Source: Hormiphora californensis (taxonomy: Eukaryota; Ctenophora; Tentaculata; Cydippida; Pleurobrachiidae). From it: a stretch of 64,000 bases of DNA. Both the position numbers and the translations under genes were made by a program. Each line of letters opens with the position of its first letter. The stretch's first letter is position 1. The stretch spans positions 4,873,541 to 4,937,540 of the forward strand of contig CM035350.1 of assembly GCA_020137815.1 (NCBI GenBank). The letters are read 5' to 3'. The notes under the pieces are model-generated. The model was not told where the DNA came from. It made no database searches and worked only from the letters and a program-made list of their open reading frames with translations. Below, in pieces: positions 51,834-64,000 of the stretch.

Positions 51834-54800
51834 GTCCGCGGATCTATGTGTGTGTAGCGGTGTATTAATTATGACCTATGAGCAGCGGGGGCCCTTTCTG
51901 CCCTTGGGGGATGACACAATTTCATCAAATACCGTGTGTGTCACATGGGGGTAGTGGTACCCTCAAACATCACCTGATCTCACTCTCTCTCTCTCTCAGC
52001 CTCTCCATCTCAGAGCTCTCTCCCTAAACACAGAGGAGGTCTATCACCGATAATAAAGCCATCAAATTCAAGAGGTGATAGGGATTAAACATCACTTCCA
52101 ATCAATCAAATCATACAACACGCAAGGGCCCCCATTATTTGGAAATGACCACTCAATAGCACACGACACATAATAAACAGGGAGGTATTTATAGAGATAA
52201 GTGAGATCACCACTTAGGGAAACTTGTAAACTTGCAGCGGCCGCTAAATAGAGCTGTGTGTGTCAGAACTCTATTGACACACACACAAGTAGAACTCTTC
52301 GCGGTAAAGATCTGAAAAGAAAGGCATCACACAATGATACATGCAGGGTGGTCAAAGAGCGGCAACAATGCAAATCAGCGTGTGTGGCAACTCTCTCTCT
52401 CTCTCTCGTTCAGTCTATCTCTCTATCGCTCTCTCTCAAAATGGTGCCCGCCCTATGAATGTATAACACGGTACAGAGTAGCAAAAAAGGAGAGGAATAC
52501 GAGGGGCCACGGAATAGAAGGGGATGGAGGGTTGAATAGGTTTGAATTGTTCATACACGAACACAGTGTCAGGCGACTCAAGAACAGGTGGGGTGAACAG
52601 CTACAAAAATGAGACAAGTGAAGAGAAGCTAGGTGAAGAAGACAAAATATAAGATTGGCACCATGCGGTCTCGTGTTGCCATGCAGTTCACCCACTCTCG
52701 GAGCGTGGTGTTTGTAGCTTTCAGGGGCAGTTAAAAACAAGTAATGAAGGAGCCCCTAATTGTACCACGTGGTCGACCAGCCCGTCTTGGTATAATGAGA
52801 CATCATTCTCTCACTCCGTTTTAGTTTCTCTCTTCATCTCCCTATCCCCCTCTCTATCTAAGTATCTCTCTGCCCCTCTCTATCTTTTTCTCACGGACAC
52901 CAAGATACTAATGGAAGGTACGTGTCTAGGATACAGGCATTGCACACACTTGTAACAAAACTATAAGTGAGAGTGTATCCGCTAGGCAGTCTCTTGGGCT
53001 CCATTGGACACCCTTACAGGTCGCCCACACGTTTCAGTGTGACAAATTATGGGCAATGATGATCACCCGTCTCACACAAGGAAACGCGTGCCGGGGACAG
53101 TTGTGCTACTATGTCGTGTGTGTGATAGTGAAAGAGGGAGAGAGAGAAAGAGAGAGAGAAAGAGAGAAATAGAGAGAGAGGGGGAGAGACAGTGACAGAA
53201 GTATTGTGCCATTTATATGCCCCCACACAGCCCGGCAACCTAGTCCAATCCCAGTCCGATTGGACAAAGTGCTATGTGAGCAATATGAGAATGATTGTGA
53301 GTCTCCCAGTCATGTAATGACAAAAGCAATCCGGTAACAAAGACATATGCTGGGGGATTTCCCCGAAAAAAGTGCACATCCGGGGACAGACATTGTTAGA
53401 AATGAGCACTCTCGATCAATCTCCCGACACGATCTCCCTATTGTGTAGAGGGTTCATCAATGAGTTATATTGAATGGGGGAAGAAGGCACCAAAAGAGTA
53501 TCAATTGTTGGTAACAATGGTCGCTACAAATGTGAAGAAGGGTGGAGGTCCGGAAATCAAGAGAGAGAGAGAGAGAGAGTCGACTCGAGTCTTTGTCAAA
53601 GCTTTGTCCAATGACACGAGAAAGAAGGTGGCAATCACATGACGGGGATTTATATAATGAGTCATCAATGCAAAACTATTTGTCAAGGACGGTCGAACCG
53701 CGAACGAGAATGACCCCAAATGAGTTGGGCCGCTTCACAAATGCACGAGGAAGCCACGCGTGATGGACAGTCACGCGCGCATGGAAAGAGTAAAGTGTAC
53801 ATTGCTGACAATATACACGCGCGCGGTTCAGTGTGTACATTGTACATTCGGTGTATTTCTGCTAACTCAACCGATACCTGACAGCAGAATTTACAGTGAT
53901 CCATGATCAATACAGACTGTCCACACGTTTTCATTGCCTCCATCACCATGGAATACCGGCCTTTACTTCCATGTGATACCTACACATCGCAACTAGCTCT
54001 ACCCTCTCTTACCCCTTACCTACTCAACAACTCTCGCCGGGAACGTATTACGTAACAACTAAATATTCATCCACTAAGATTCAGTACCGGTTTCAGTACC
54101 GGTTCCTAAAAGCTTTTCCTGCATAAGTATTCCATACCAACATGTCATGGTCAGCCAACCAGGCAACCTACATCGGTTGTACCTTTTTCCAACTCCAACA
54201 AAATCAAACGATTCGGTTTTTACATAAATTAAAACATTGATTCATATCATATCAACCGAATGAAAGAAAAAAAGTGGAGTGATATTAAGAAGATGCAAGG
54301 AAAGAAATTGATTACGGTACAGTTACAAATTGGAAACGGACGCCAGGTTCAAGATGGGAGATTCCCAAGGGACCCTGTCAGAGGATTGGCCTGATAGAAT
54401 GAACCACGTTTATCGTCATCTGCGATCACATGACACAAATCTCCATGTGAAATGCATAGAGTAGCGCTGCGTGTAATTGTCAAAATTCCGATTGGATTTT
54501 GGGAGCTGGAAACTGACCCCAGGATCCAAACTGTAACTGTGCCCTTGGGTCTGAGAAGAAAGGAGGAGGAAGATTAGATCGGAGTTAAAACCATTTAGTA
54601 TTTACCATCTGTCGCAATTTTCAGTATTTTTCCCACAAGATATAGTTCAGCTCTAATACACGTTTGACGTTAACCGCAATGATACAACTCTTCGCAGCAC
54701 ATACACACAGAAATCAGATCAAATAATTCTTACTACAACTTTTTCCCACGGAAGATACTGCCGCATCTCACAATTATATCAATCTCTCGCCAGGAATAAT

Positions 54801-54866
54801 ACGTACAGACAAAAAAAATAAAAGAATGGATTAAAACGGAGAAAGATTTCTGAAAAAATAAAGAAT

Positions 54867-55815
54867 TCACTTTTGTTTAAGCTCAGGCAGCGAAGCTGTT
54901 TTAACCTGAAGACGCATGCCCCTAACCTTTAGTGAGTCCAACAGTAAAACATAAACCCTCCTGCTAATTGACCTAGTAACATTGTCCGAGGTACTGGCAG
55001 CAGGACTACCAGGCCTCTTCCCACTATTATCTGGAGAATGGGACTGTGACATGACCCCACTCCGCCCTGTCTCCATACAGATCAGATTGCAGAGCGAACT
55101 AACATCTGAGAGCGACGCATGATCTACAGATCCTGCACCGTCCCATATCGAGTATGACAGATTCCCTCTCGACGAGGAAATGGAGTCTTTTTTCTGAGCC
55201 GTCCCCCCTTCTGCCACGTTCCGTGAGGCAGCCATCTGATCTGCTGCCCTTGTCAGCGCAGAGCGAGAGGGTACGGGCGAGTCGCCCACATAAAAATTAC
55301 ACTTTGAAGTTTTATCTGAAATAAGGTTCTCCCTACAGGCGCTGATTGAATCGAATGTTTGGCTGCCACCCAGAGAATCGATGGATTTCATAGATTTGGA
55401 GTCCGTTACAGCGACAGAACACTCAGGAACAGCTGATGCCGTGAGAGACCCCACCGTGGCCGAGGGACGAGAATCACCCACATAAAAGTTACATTTTGAT
55501 GTTTTGTCCGATATGATTGATACTTTGGATGCACTGATCGAATCAAAGCCCGCTCCTTGGTCCCCCTCCGCTAACTCTTGAGAGTCTAATGATTTTATAT
55601 CATCTTGGGGTTGGGATGTTGTCGCGGTTCCACTGGTACCAGGCTGCTCCTGTGGTTCTCCTGAGGCAGTTATCACTGCAGAGAAGGAGGAAGATCCTCG
55701 TGCTTCGGAGTTCTCTTCGTGATTCAGTTGTAACGCCAAAACCAGACTGTTCTCCATGCCTGGGGAGAGTTGGGGTTAGATTGCGACATTGTGAGAGGGG
55801 AGAGAGAGAGAGAGA

Positions 55816-55885
<70 letters not shown>

Positions 55886-58800
55886 GTGGTTTGTTGAACG
55901 TCAGATCATTCAGCTCTCTACATGTGTTTTATATCCCTTTTAGGACTCAAAAGTCGCTCAAAAGAACAAGTTGAAGACAACTGACAACCATTTAGTTGTG
56001 TTGGATACGATATCGTGAGAGAGGACAGCGCAGGAAGGAGAGAAAAGAGGCCTCTAGAAGGGATACCCAAGTGTTGGGAGTGGTACTCCCGGAGTGGTGA
56101 TATGTCATTCTTTGTGCAATTAGAAGTGAGGATGCAAGATAGAATTTGAAGGAAGTGCCTGTCATGAAACTAGAAGTTAACATTTCAATCGGAATGAGTT
56201 GTCAGTTAGATAATGAGAGAGGTATCCCCTCTCCCTATTAGATTCTGTCTAGTCAAGAAATGTATTATTCATTCTCACTATGATGAGAGAGTGCATTCCA
56301 ATGTGGTTGAAGTTCATCAAGATAAAGTCGAATTTTTTGATCAAGGGACAGGGGGGGGGGGGTCTTTTTGACGTTATTTCAAACGCGCATATCTCCGGTT
56401 CCTGATAAGACAAAGACTTGAAATTTGGAGGTTATGAAGAACTTGGCATGATCTTTCCAACCTCCAAATTTCAAGTCTATCTCATCAGGAACCGGAGATA
56501 TGCGCGTTTGAAAAAAGGTCAAAAAGACCCCCCCCTGTCCCTTGATTAAAAAATCCGACTTTAGAGAGAGATCACTAAATTACCTATTGATCCAGTACCC
56601 CCTCCTCCTCCTCCACCACTGCCCTTGTCCAGGTCCATCTGCATACAGTAGTCACTACAGTATAATAACCGGGTATCGGCTCCTGGTCCGCTCTGATCCG
56701 TACCGTTCTCTGGACTCCGGGGTAGCGGGCATCCATACCGCACACACCTGAGTAGAAGGGGGAGGGAGAGTGATTGTAATGTTGGTGACGCAGTCACCCT
56801 TACAACTCCAGACGAAGCGCCGCGGCAAAACACCAAGTTGTGACTGCACCACCAAGTTGTAATGAAAGGGTTGATTTCTTGGTATAACTGACGCGGAGAA
56901 ATCCTAACAAAGGAGTTGTTGTTGGCATCGTGCTCTTGGTTGAGGGGCGCGAAATTTGGGACACAAACATGAAGTTTCCAAACCTGGCGTAGGGAGAGAA
57001 GGCAACAGCGGCATCTTGATCAGGGATCTTGTTAGCGTTCTCCAGAATACTCTCCGCTATAGCCAATCGAATGAGGGCTTCCTCCGTGTCCTGATCACTG
57101 TCGTCATCAAAAAACGGATCCCGGGTCTTCCGTTGGGCCGTGGGTGATCTGAGGGGATTTGGGTGGTTTCAGCTGGGTGTCGATTAACCAGGATCCATCG
57201 ACCATCAGTTTGGGAGACTACTGATTAGGGGGGCCGGGGGGATTAGGGATACCAAGGTGAAAAGGGAACGAGTTTATCTAGGGAGGGTGGCTGTATTATT
57301 GCCGGTTACTTACTTTTTCTTCTTCATTTTCTCTCGAAGACCAGGTTCCGTTGGTATCAATCCATTAGCTACTGCATCCACAAACTTTAACCTACTCTGC
57401 TGTAAAACCTACACAAGAACAGAATTATTATTGAAGCTGAGCCCCAGGTCACATCTTCTGACTCTAGACATGACTGAGCCCGACTGGACTCTAGGCAATA
57501 TTGCAATTATAGTACCTGAGCGGTGTCGATAATCTTTGCTTTGGGTGTCCGGAGGTAGGCTCTAGCGACCATCTGGCTGACCTTTTCTGTGGTCTCCTCC
57601 AGTTCAGTCTGCATTGTCTCAAACAACATCTTCCTATGTATACCGTCCTGAATGATTAAAAGGGGGCTGAGATATGAGGGGGAGGGTTAGCACGAACGAT
57701 AGTGTGGTGGTTAAATATGTCCAGCTGTTTTAAAAGAAGGAAAATGAATGAAAGTGGTTTTGTATGGAGGGGGTATAGTTTATAGACACATGTGTGCAGG
57801 GTAATTGCATTGTTTGGCCCACTGCCAAGGAACCCCCTCGCCCTCTCTCTCTCCCCCTGATTGGTGTGGTCTGGACCCCTCAGGGGAACACAGCTCATAC
57901 TTGAGCCCTAAACCATATCGAGAGAGCTATAATAACAGACTGATGTATGAGCCCTATCCTCAATAATGGGATTAGGCTCCGCGGCTCAACCCCCCTGATA
58001 TTCAGGCACTCAGAACACATCAGACGAGGGGGGCGGGGTCCTCTCAAGACAAGATCACCAGGTGACGAAAAAAGCCATTTTGTTCAGACAAGATACCAAT
58101 TATAATTGGTCGATGTTACAGTAGTATCCCTGTAGGTTCGTATAACGTGATCAAAAGATGTGTCTATGTACCTGTAAGTAATACCCGTACGGGTAACTAG
58201 CACGAAGTACTCTCCTCGCCTTTAACAGCTCCTTCACGCTATTCTCAATAAAACTGGTGTCGGAGGCAGCTGGGTCCCCCTCCGCCACTGATGCCATAGC
58301 TATTGACTTCATCTTCGCCGTACTGAGTAGAGGCTCCTCCAGCTGCGGGATCGGGGATTAGATCAGTGGGACAGTATTATAGAAATGTCCCCAGTCTTTC
58401 GGCTCTGATCCCGGTGTGACTCAAAATAAATAAAAACAGAAATCTAGAATAAGGATGGGGATAATCGTTATTTGTTATGTATACCTTGTGGCTCATCTCG
58501 TGATTATGGTACCGGGTGTAGTAGTGTATAAACCGTTGGAACTTGCTAGCTTTCTTATGTTCCTCCATAATTCCCTTTTTTAGCTCCGCAATGTTGTTGT
58601 TGAACTTATTTACCGCCTTGAATCGATTGCACCTGTAAATAGGCAGATAACGTTTTAAATCCATTCGTCCTTTCTGTGCCAAGATTGCACAATTAACCAG
58701 GGTAAATGACAATAAATGTATAGGTATAATTATTACCCACACTGCATTGTTCAGAAGTCAGCACTTTTGGGCATTGTAATTGAGTGTTCAACTGAAGAAC

Positions 58801-61800
58801 CCTATGACCCTGAGATGCGCGGCGCTATTTAGTGGCTGTTCCCGGCACTCTACTTTAATCTGCGCGTAGCAGCTCGCGCCTTCCATACAGCTCAAATTGG
58901 TATTGCCCATCCCACATGTGTACACGATTCTTGTACATTTCACACATAATACATTTGTTATACATCAAGTAAATATTGGTAATTTAGTGGTAGTGGGTGA
59001 GGATAGGAACTGCACCTTTTGAACAAGATCTAGGAACACTTATTGGGTCAGATAGCGCGAGCTGGGATGGCTTAGGTACAGCAAGACTCATGCAGCTTGC
59101 TATTATACTAACTACTAAGTCACCCAAATCATGTGCATTGTGCACAATTGGAAATCTCTCAGCGCTCGGTTTGAAACAAAACAAGTACCGGACTACCAAT
59201 ATTCAACCCACCTAAAGTAGCCTCCCGTTTCTGAGTTGTGAATTTTCCAGGGCTCCATACAGACCCAACAGAACTCGTGTTTACACTGAAATTGTAGTGA
59301 GTAAAGAAGGGAGGTTGAGTTGAGGGAGAGAGGGATTAAAAAGAAAGTAAAACGAGCGAAATCTTGTGAATATTTAGATACATCTAGCATAATACATAAC
59401 GAAAGCATTGATGAGGCCCGCCGAGAAAGAGTGAGAAAGAGAAAGAGTGAGAAAGAGGAAGGGTAAAATGAATTACATTACCTTGCAACATTTCATATGG
59501 TTACAGCCCTCTGTCTTCTCGATTGGCGAACTGGCGGGGGTTCAGTGTAGTAAGTGAGAGAGAGAAGAAGTGATGGAGATAGAGAGAGATCACCACATTT
59601 TGATTATATATTCGCGGTATATATAAATAATAGATCAAAGAGAAAAGTGGATCCTTATAAGGAAATTAAAGAAAGAGATGTCACCGGAATGGAAACAAAT
59701 ATATTCGCTCCCGGGACAATTCATCTATACAACTTCCAGTATCCGGTTTTATGATCTGGACATACCTGCACTTAGGGCACGGTTTACTGTATGTTATTAG
59801 CCACAGATTATTGGCCACTGTGTTCGCTTTGTGTTCCGCTAACTCCATATCTGAAAGTGGACATGGTCTAGCAGTCAGTAAATAGTAGTGGGGATCATAC
59901 TCCTCGTTTATAGTGTCTGCTGCAAGTTATATCTCTCGACTAACTCGCAGACTATAATAACGCAGCTCTTTCCGTTCACAACTTCTAGAGCACTCTTGAA
60001 TTTCAAGTTCTTCTTAAGAAAGAAATGGGATGACACAACTTTTAATTTTTTAGATCTCTCACTATTACTTTTTTAGATCTCTCTTTTTTCATTTTCATAA
60101 CAATGTACATACCTACCCCAATCTAAGTTGAGAACATGAATCATGCTGCCAGAACAAACCCAAAGAACCGAGACAAACCCCGCAAAACCAACCTCCAAAC
60201 CAAACAACCAGCAAAACTCCACCAAACCTCCACCAACCTCCAAACCTCCAAACCTCCAAACCTCCAACAACCTCCAAACCTCCAAACCTCCACCAACCTC
60301 CAAACCTCCAAACCTAAACGCAACCTTAACCACACCTAACGCCGTCAAACACCAAGAGATCCGGAACAGCGGAAAGACCGAGACCCTCCGTCCACTAAGA
60401 TGGTAAATGTGGACACTCGCCAGAAACCGAGACTCAGATCGAACTCATCAGCCGTAAACCTGACACCGTTTCGGGGCTTTAATTCGGTACGGGTACACAA
60501 GGTACTAAGTCAGGCGCCCCGGCAATCTCGATAATCTGAGACCACCGTTCGATCTATACCCAGTTGCCCGGAATGAATGTGTCGACTGGGGTCCCTCACT
60601 GCCTCCCCCTTTGACAGGTTTATGACAGTAAGGGTACACCCGTCCAAACACACACTTCACTGCGAGGGCGATATTTAGAAACACAGAAGCGCATGTCAAT
60701 TTTTCCAGCCCTTCCAAACCTGAAAACTTGCGGAAATGGAGGGAGAGCGGAGTTGCTCTGACCTGTCTTTACAGCCTTGATTACGGTGAACGATTGGTAA
60801 CGAAGTTACGCCTCCCTTGCCGGCGCTGAGCGCACCCCACGAAGGATTTTTCGTAACCAAGGTGAACCATATTTCATCGAATAATACTAAATACCTAAAG
60901 TCTAGCCATTTAACTAACTAACGTCTTTCTATCGAATGCTTTCTGTAACTAGTAATTCAATACAGTGGTGTCTATTTTATGCAATATTAGGGAGAAATAG
61001 AGCTATTGCATGTATGCTTGGCGCTAGCTAAAAGAGTGAGAGAGTTTGACGATGGCAAAGTTAGAGAAAGAGAGAAATGGATGTGATTATGGGAAGCAAA
61101 AACTACTCTGTAAAGAGCCATACATAGATGACAGAAAAGTTTATGTTCAGTACTAACTGCATATAATAATGATAAATTGAGCCTTCCAAAGATGAAAAGA
61201 AAAGGGGGGGGGGGGGAAAACCCCCCCCCCTTTTTTTTCCCCCCCTCTCCCCCAAAAAAAAAAAAACCCCCCCCCCCCCAAAAAAAAAAAATTTCCCCTC
61301 CCCCTTCCACCTCTTTCTTCGTCTTTCTCCCCCTCTTCCCCTCCTTTTCTCTTCCTTTTCTCTTCTCTTCTCCTTCTCTCTTTTCCCCTTCTCTGCAACA
61401 AGTACGAGCGAGTCTGCTTGTTATACTGCAAGCACTATTCTACAACATTGTTCTCTCGTTATGTCTTCTGTGCGGATAGTTGACTACCCTCGGGATATCC
61501 AGGATGATCAGTTACCTCCCATCACCTCTCCTCCGTCCATCTCTCCACCCCCAATGGTAGTAACAACTCCACCGGCCATAAAAGAAGATCAAATGATAAA
61601 GACACCAGTCCTTCCTTCCATCAGTAGGCCAACAACTTCGGAGGAAGCTACACGCTCTAAAACGTCATCTAAACGGCCTAAAACACCTAAAATTGAAACA
61701 CCCAGAACTCCTGAGCCTCCCAAAATTCCTAAACCCACATCTGGCCGGTCTAGAACCCCAAAAACCGCTCCACAAAAGGACCAAAAGAAGACAGGAAGAG

Positions 61801-64000
61801 CTCGGTGGACTGCGCTAGCAAAGGGTGACACTAGTCTCGGTGAAGAATGGATACTTCACCATTGTTATGGCGGTGTGTGGAATTAACGGCCAGCTGTCCA
61901 CACATTCCCTGTTTTCTAAAATAAAGAACGCTGGATACCGTGTATTTGATGACGTCAGATTGCAGCCTCTTCTGGAGCGGGTGATGAAGGGCGACCAAAC
62001 ACGTGGAGTATTTATTTCAACCTAAAGAAAGAATTTCCCGTGGACTGGCTGAGAGAACTGCCCTCATCGTGTATAGAAGTTATCTGGAAAACGGTCATGG
62101 GACAAAGCACAATCAAAGAATTCAAGCGACTTACCCAGGATATGAGGATCATGTTTGAAAAGGTGGGAGATAACACAGCAGGGGACTGATGCCCATGGGG
62201 GGCAATGCCTCCCATTGGGGCGTGTCCCTCTGCACCGTGGATGGACAGAGATGGGACCACGGGGACAGCAAGGTACCCCGGACCATGCAGAGCTGTATGG
62301 CGGTACTAAACTATGCCCTGGCAGTCACAGAGATGGGCAGTGATCATGTCCATCAGTTTGTGGGCAAGGAAGCCACACCTGACGGACAGGTCAATGCGAT
62401 TAGATTGGATAAGAACAACCTTCCCCATAATGCTATAATCCAGGCGGGTGCAATGGCGATAACCTCCCTGTTTCTGGAGAAGGAACCTAGTTTACCTGCC
62501 ACCTTCGATTACATGATGGCAAAGTATAGCGAGCTAGCGGGAGATGAACCTTTGAAATTTAACAACACCATCTATCTGGCAGATAAGTCCCAGTCAGACA
62601 GGAAACTGTCGATAGCTTATTTTATGAAGGAGCACAACGTTTTTCCCGCTCAAATTCGGCTCAAAGATGTGGTTGAGTTGTATTTTCAGCTAAACTCAGT
62701 GGAACTAACGTGCGAGCAAGGCTCCATTATTGCAGCCACAATTGCTAATGGTGGGGTGTGCCCGGTGACTGGTCGACGGATCCTAAGCACGGGTGCGGTT
62801 CAGAACACCCTGTCTGTAATGCACCTTCACGGAATGTACGGGTACTCAGGGGAGTGGATGTTTGAGGTGGGTATACCCGCTAAATCCTGCTCCTCTGGCC
62901 TCATCATGATGGTAGTGCCCGGTATCATGGGCATGTGTGTCTACTCCCCTAACCTTGATGAGCATGGCAATAGTGTCCGGGGTGTGGACTTCCTCATGAG
63001 GATGGGCCGGAGATATGCCCTGCACTATCTGGACAATCAGACAACAGGGGGGAGCAAGGAGAACATATTGAGGAGGACGGAGGGTAAGGAGAGTGAGGAA
63101 CAAGTGATTATGAACGTGCTCTTTGCAGCCGCTCACGGGGATATGATCCTCCTCCACAGGTACAATGAACTGGGGATGGATCTGGGGGTGGCTGATTATG
63201 ACGGCAGGACAGCCCTCCATCTGGCGTGTAGCACGGATAACATTGATGTGGCACGGTTCTTGTTGGAGGAATGCGGGGATGGAGTTGATATCTCCGCACT
63301 GGATAGGTGGAACAGGACCCCGCTGGATGATGCAATGAAGTTTGGAAGTGAGGAGCTGGCTAATTTGTTGAGGCAAAGAGGTGGACTAGAGGGACCAGGT
63401 TTAATTACTGTCTCTTAATAATTATAGGTCCAAGAGGGAGCATTACACCATCCGTTATGTCACTGATCAGCTCTCTGAATGCAGTACTAAATATGGTTTA
63501 AGGAGGGGAAGTGTAAGCTGGCTGCTACCTTTTGGTTCTGGTTTCATGACTGTGATCTCCTCCTGCCAAGTCCGCCAAAGATCGCAATCACAAGGTTCGT
63601 GGGCCTCGTCAAGACAATTCCTGAGATGGATGGGAGATAAGTAGAGGAAGAGTGTGGGAGAAGGAGGGATAGAGAAGGAGGGAGAGAAAGAGACAGTGAT
63701 AGAGGGAGAGAAAGGGAGATTATATATATCTCATATCGACTATCGGTAGCTACTTTAGATAACTTTTTGCGAGAGGAACTTTGTGTCATTTTCGATTCGT
63801 TGTATAAACTTGTTTTCTTTACTATTTCAACCCCTTGTATTTCTCTCTCTCTCTCCACTCACCAGCAGAAGAAATGTCCACTACCACAATCAACGGCCCG
63901 GGGTGCTGGTTTGGCCCTCTTCGTTTTGAGTATAAATCCATTATAGTTGAATGTCATATTCTGATCATCCGGCAGGTTCACCGCCCTCCCACAGCCCGGG
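54867..64000 (-). CDS. ANKIB1: ANKIB1-type RBR E3 ubiquitin ligase (5' part outside window)
   Basis: Twelve minus-strand exons: 63863-64000 (continues beyond the edge), 63529-63620, 59766-59850, 59482-59530, 59212-59285, 58485-58632, 58172-58342, 57516-57647, 57314-57408, 56984-57148, 56584-56747, 54867-55759. All join in phase (734 aa visible). Ariadne-type RBR ligases accept ubiquitin on a RING2 cysteine and pass it to substrate. Visible parts: end of the IBR domain (PGCGRAVNLP, AVDCGSGHFFC, AHEPCDC), RING2 (KPCPKCRSPIEKTEGCNHM, CKHEFCWVCMEPW), the Ariadne-like helical region (KKASKFQRFIHYYTRYHNHE, ASYPYGYYLQ, TPKAKIIDTAQ), a UIM-like helix (DTEEALIRLAIAES) and a second one (MENSLVLALQLN). 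The last exon has three repeats of a DSIS...ISDKTSKCNFYVGDS motif. RING1 and any ankyrin repeats lie outside. The presumed catalytic Cys is in EGCNHM. Confidence 0.93.
55800..55882. repeat. (GA)n microsatellite
   Basis: In ANKIB1's last intron (55760-56583), close to its acceptor; on the transcript strand it is a CT tract and may serve as pyrimidine tract. Confidence 0.93.
56323..56562. mobile_element. 240-bp fold-back MITE in ANKIB1 intron
   Basis: Ends TAAAGTCG / CGACTTTA with AATCAAGGGACAG, then G(13) on the left and C(8) inverted on the right. The inner arms contain CAAACGCGCATATCTCCGGT and its inverse. The right end is only 21 bp from exon 56584-56747. Consistent with a TA target duplication. 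Confidence 0.8.
60186..60320. repeat. CCTCCAAA minisatellite
   Basis: A 9-bp unit ACCTCCAAA with CCACCA/CAACA variants, in the ANKIB1 intron 59851-63528. Both strands have repeat-derived open frames (TSKPPNLQ, EVWRFGG) that I do not accept as genes. Confidence 0.9.
61202..61312. other. Homopolymer-stuttered block, probable failed consensus
   Basis: Alternating runs of 8-15 G, C, T and A, as in 16245-17040. It lies just upstream of the glutaminase-like gene, so local base accuracy is suspect. Confidence 0.7.
61461..63418 (+). pseudogene. GLS: Intronless glutaminase-like gene, frameshifted, catalytic Lys lost
   Basis: Glutaminases hydrolyse glutamine to glutamate and ammonia. An open N-terminal frame starts at 61461 (Pro/Lys-rich, not conserved), then the helical N-domain (FTIVMAVCGINGQLSTH, FSKIKNAGYRVFDDVRL, FPVDWLRELPSSCIEVIW), the serine-dependent core (HWGVSLCTVDGQR, AGAMAITSLF, YFQLNSVELTCEQGS, LSVMHLHGMYGYSGEW) and two C-terminal ankyrin repeats (YDGRTALHLACSTDN, DRWNRTPLDDAMKFGS). 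Three frame changes, near 61855, 62022 and 62190, break it; the last 409 codons are intact. The SxxK dyad of the family reads SCMA (codons about 62291-62302), so the general-base Lys is Ala, and the usual Asn of VNAGA is Gln (IIQAGA). It sits antisense in an ANKIB1 intron. No introns: a retrocopy. Dead or a pseudoenzyme. Confidence 0.88.
63419..63528. other. 3' flank of glutaminase-like gene
   Basis: Short stretch to the ANKIB1 exon at 63529. No AATAAA and no poly(A) tract directly follow the stop, so an RNA-mediated origin is not shown by a tail. Confidence 0.3.

Noticed and set aside
60073-60406. Frames rich in EVWRFGGL or TSKPPNLQ
   Set aside because: Generated by the 9-bp ACCTCCAAA minisatellite.

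Overview
The window is metazoan nuclear DNA: every gene is split by GT-AG introns in the standard code, and the genes belong to animal families (FBXO9, adducin, an equilibrative nucleoside transporter, ANKIB1, a glutaminase-like protein, a collagen-like protein). Codon use and repeats do not identify the phylum; an invertebrate, possibly a non-bilaterian such as a sponge, is a guess. There are no prokaryotic or viral gene clusters.

Layout: FBXO9 (212-1451, +) is a two-exon gene. Adducin (1989 to about 20459, +) has a class-II-aldolase-like head in exons 1989-13268, then a long charged tail. Its first intron is filled by a 5.4-kb fold-back composite that contains a CR1/L2-type LINE copy. Behind adducin (20460-25030) lies a repeat field with palindromic elements, a LINE ORF1 and a LINE 3' fragment. 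A 15-exon leucine-rich-repeat protein gene follows (25031-37256, +); all 15 exons join in phase to 702 aa. Its 6.1-kb intron 7 holds two antisense passengers: a decayed Penelope-like retroelement with inverted pseudo-LTRs, and an intronless nucleoside transporter gene. After a hairpin-rich gap comes the 3' part of a collagen-like gene on the minus strand (40343-44773). A 10-kb stretch of GA/CT microsatellites and perfect hairpins follows, with no gene I can support. The 3' two-thirds of ANKIB1, an RBR E3 ubiquitin ligase, occupies 54867-64000 on the minus strand and runs off the right edge. One of its introns carries an intronless, frameshifted glutaminase-like gene on the opposite strand in which the lysine of the catalytic Ser-Lys dyad is alanine.

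The genes are unrelated housekeeping and cytoskeletal loci; I see no operon or pathway. The notable biology is in the non-coding DNA: the Penelope-like element with TSDs, tail and a hammerhead-like core; several fold-back elements capped by G runs; a 163-bp repeat unit that recurs in a palindrome and in a tandem array; and many near-perfect hairpins. Two stretches (about 16245-17040 and 61202-61312) look like failed consensus sequence and should not be interpreted biologically.
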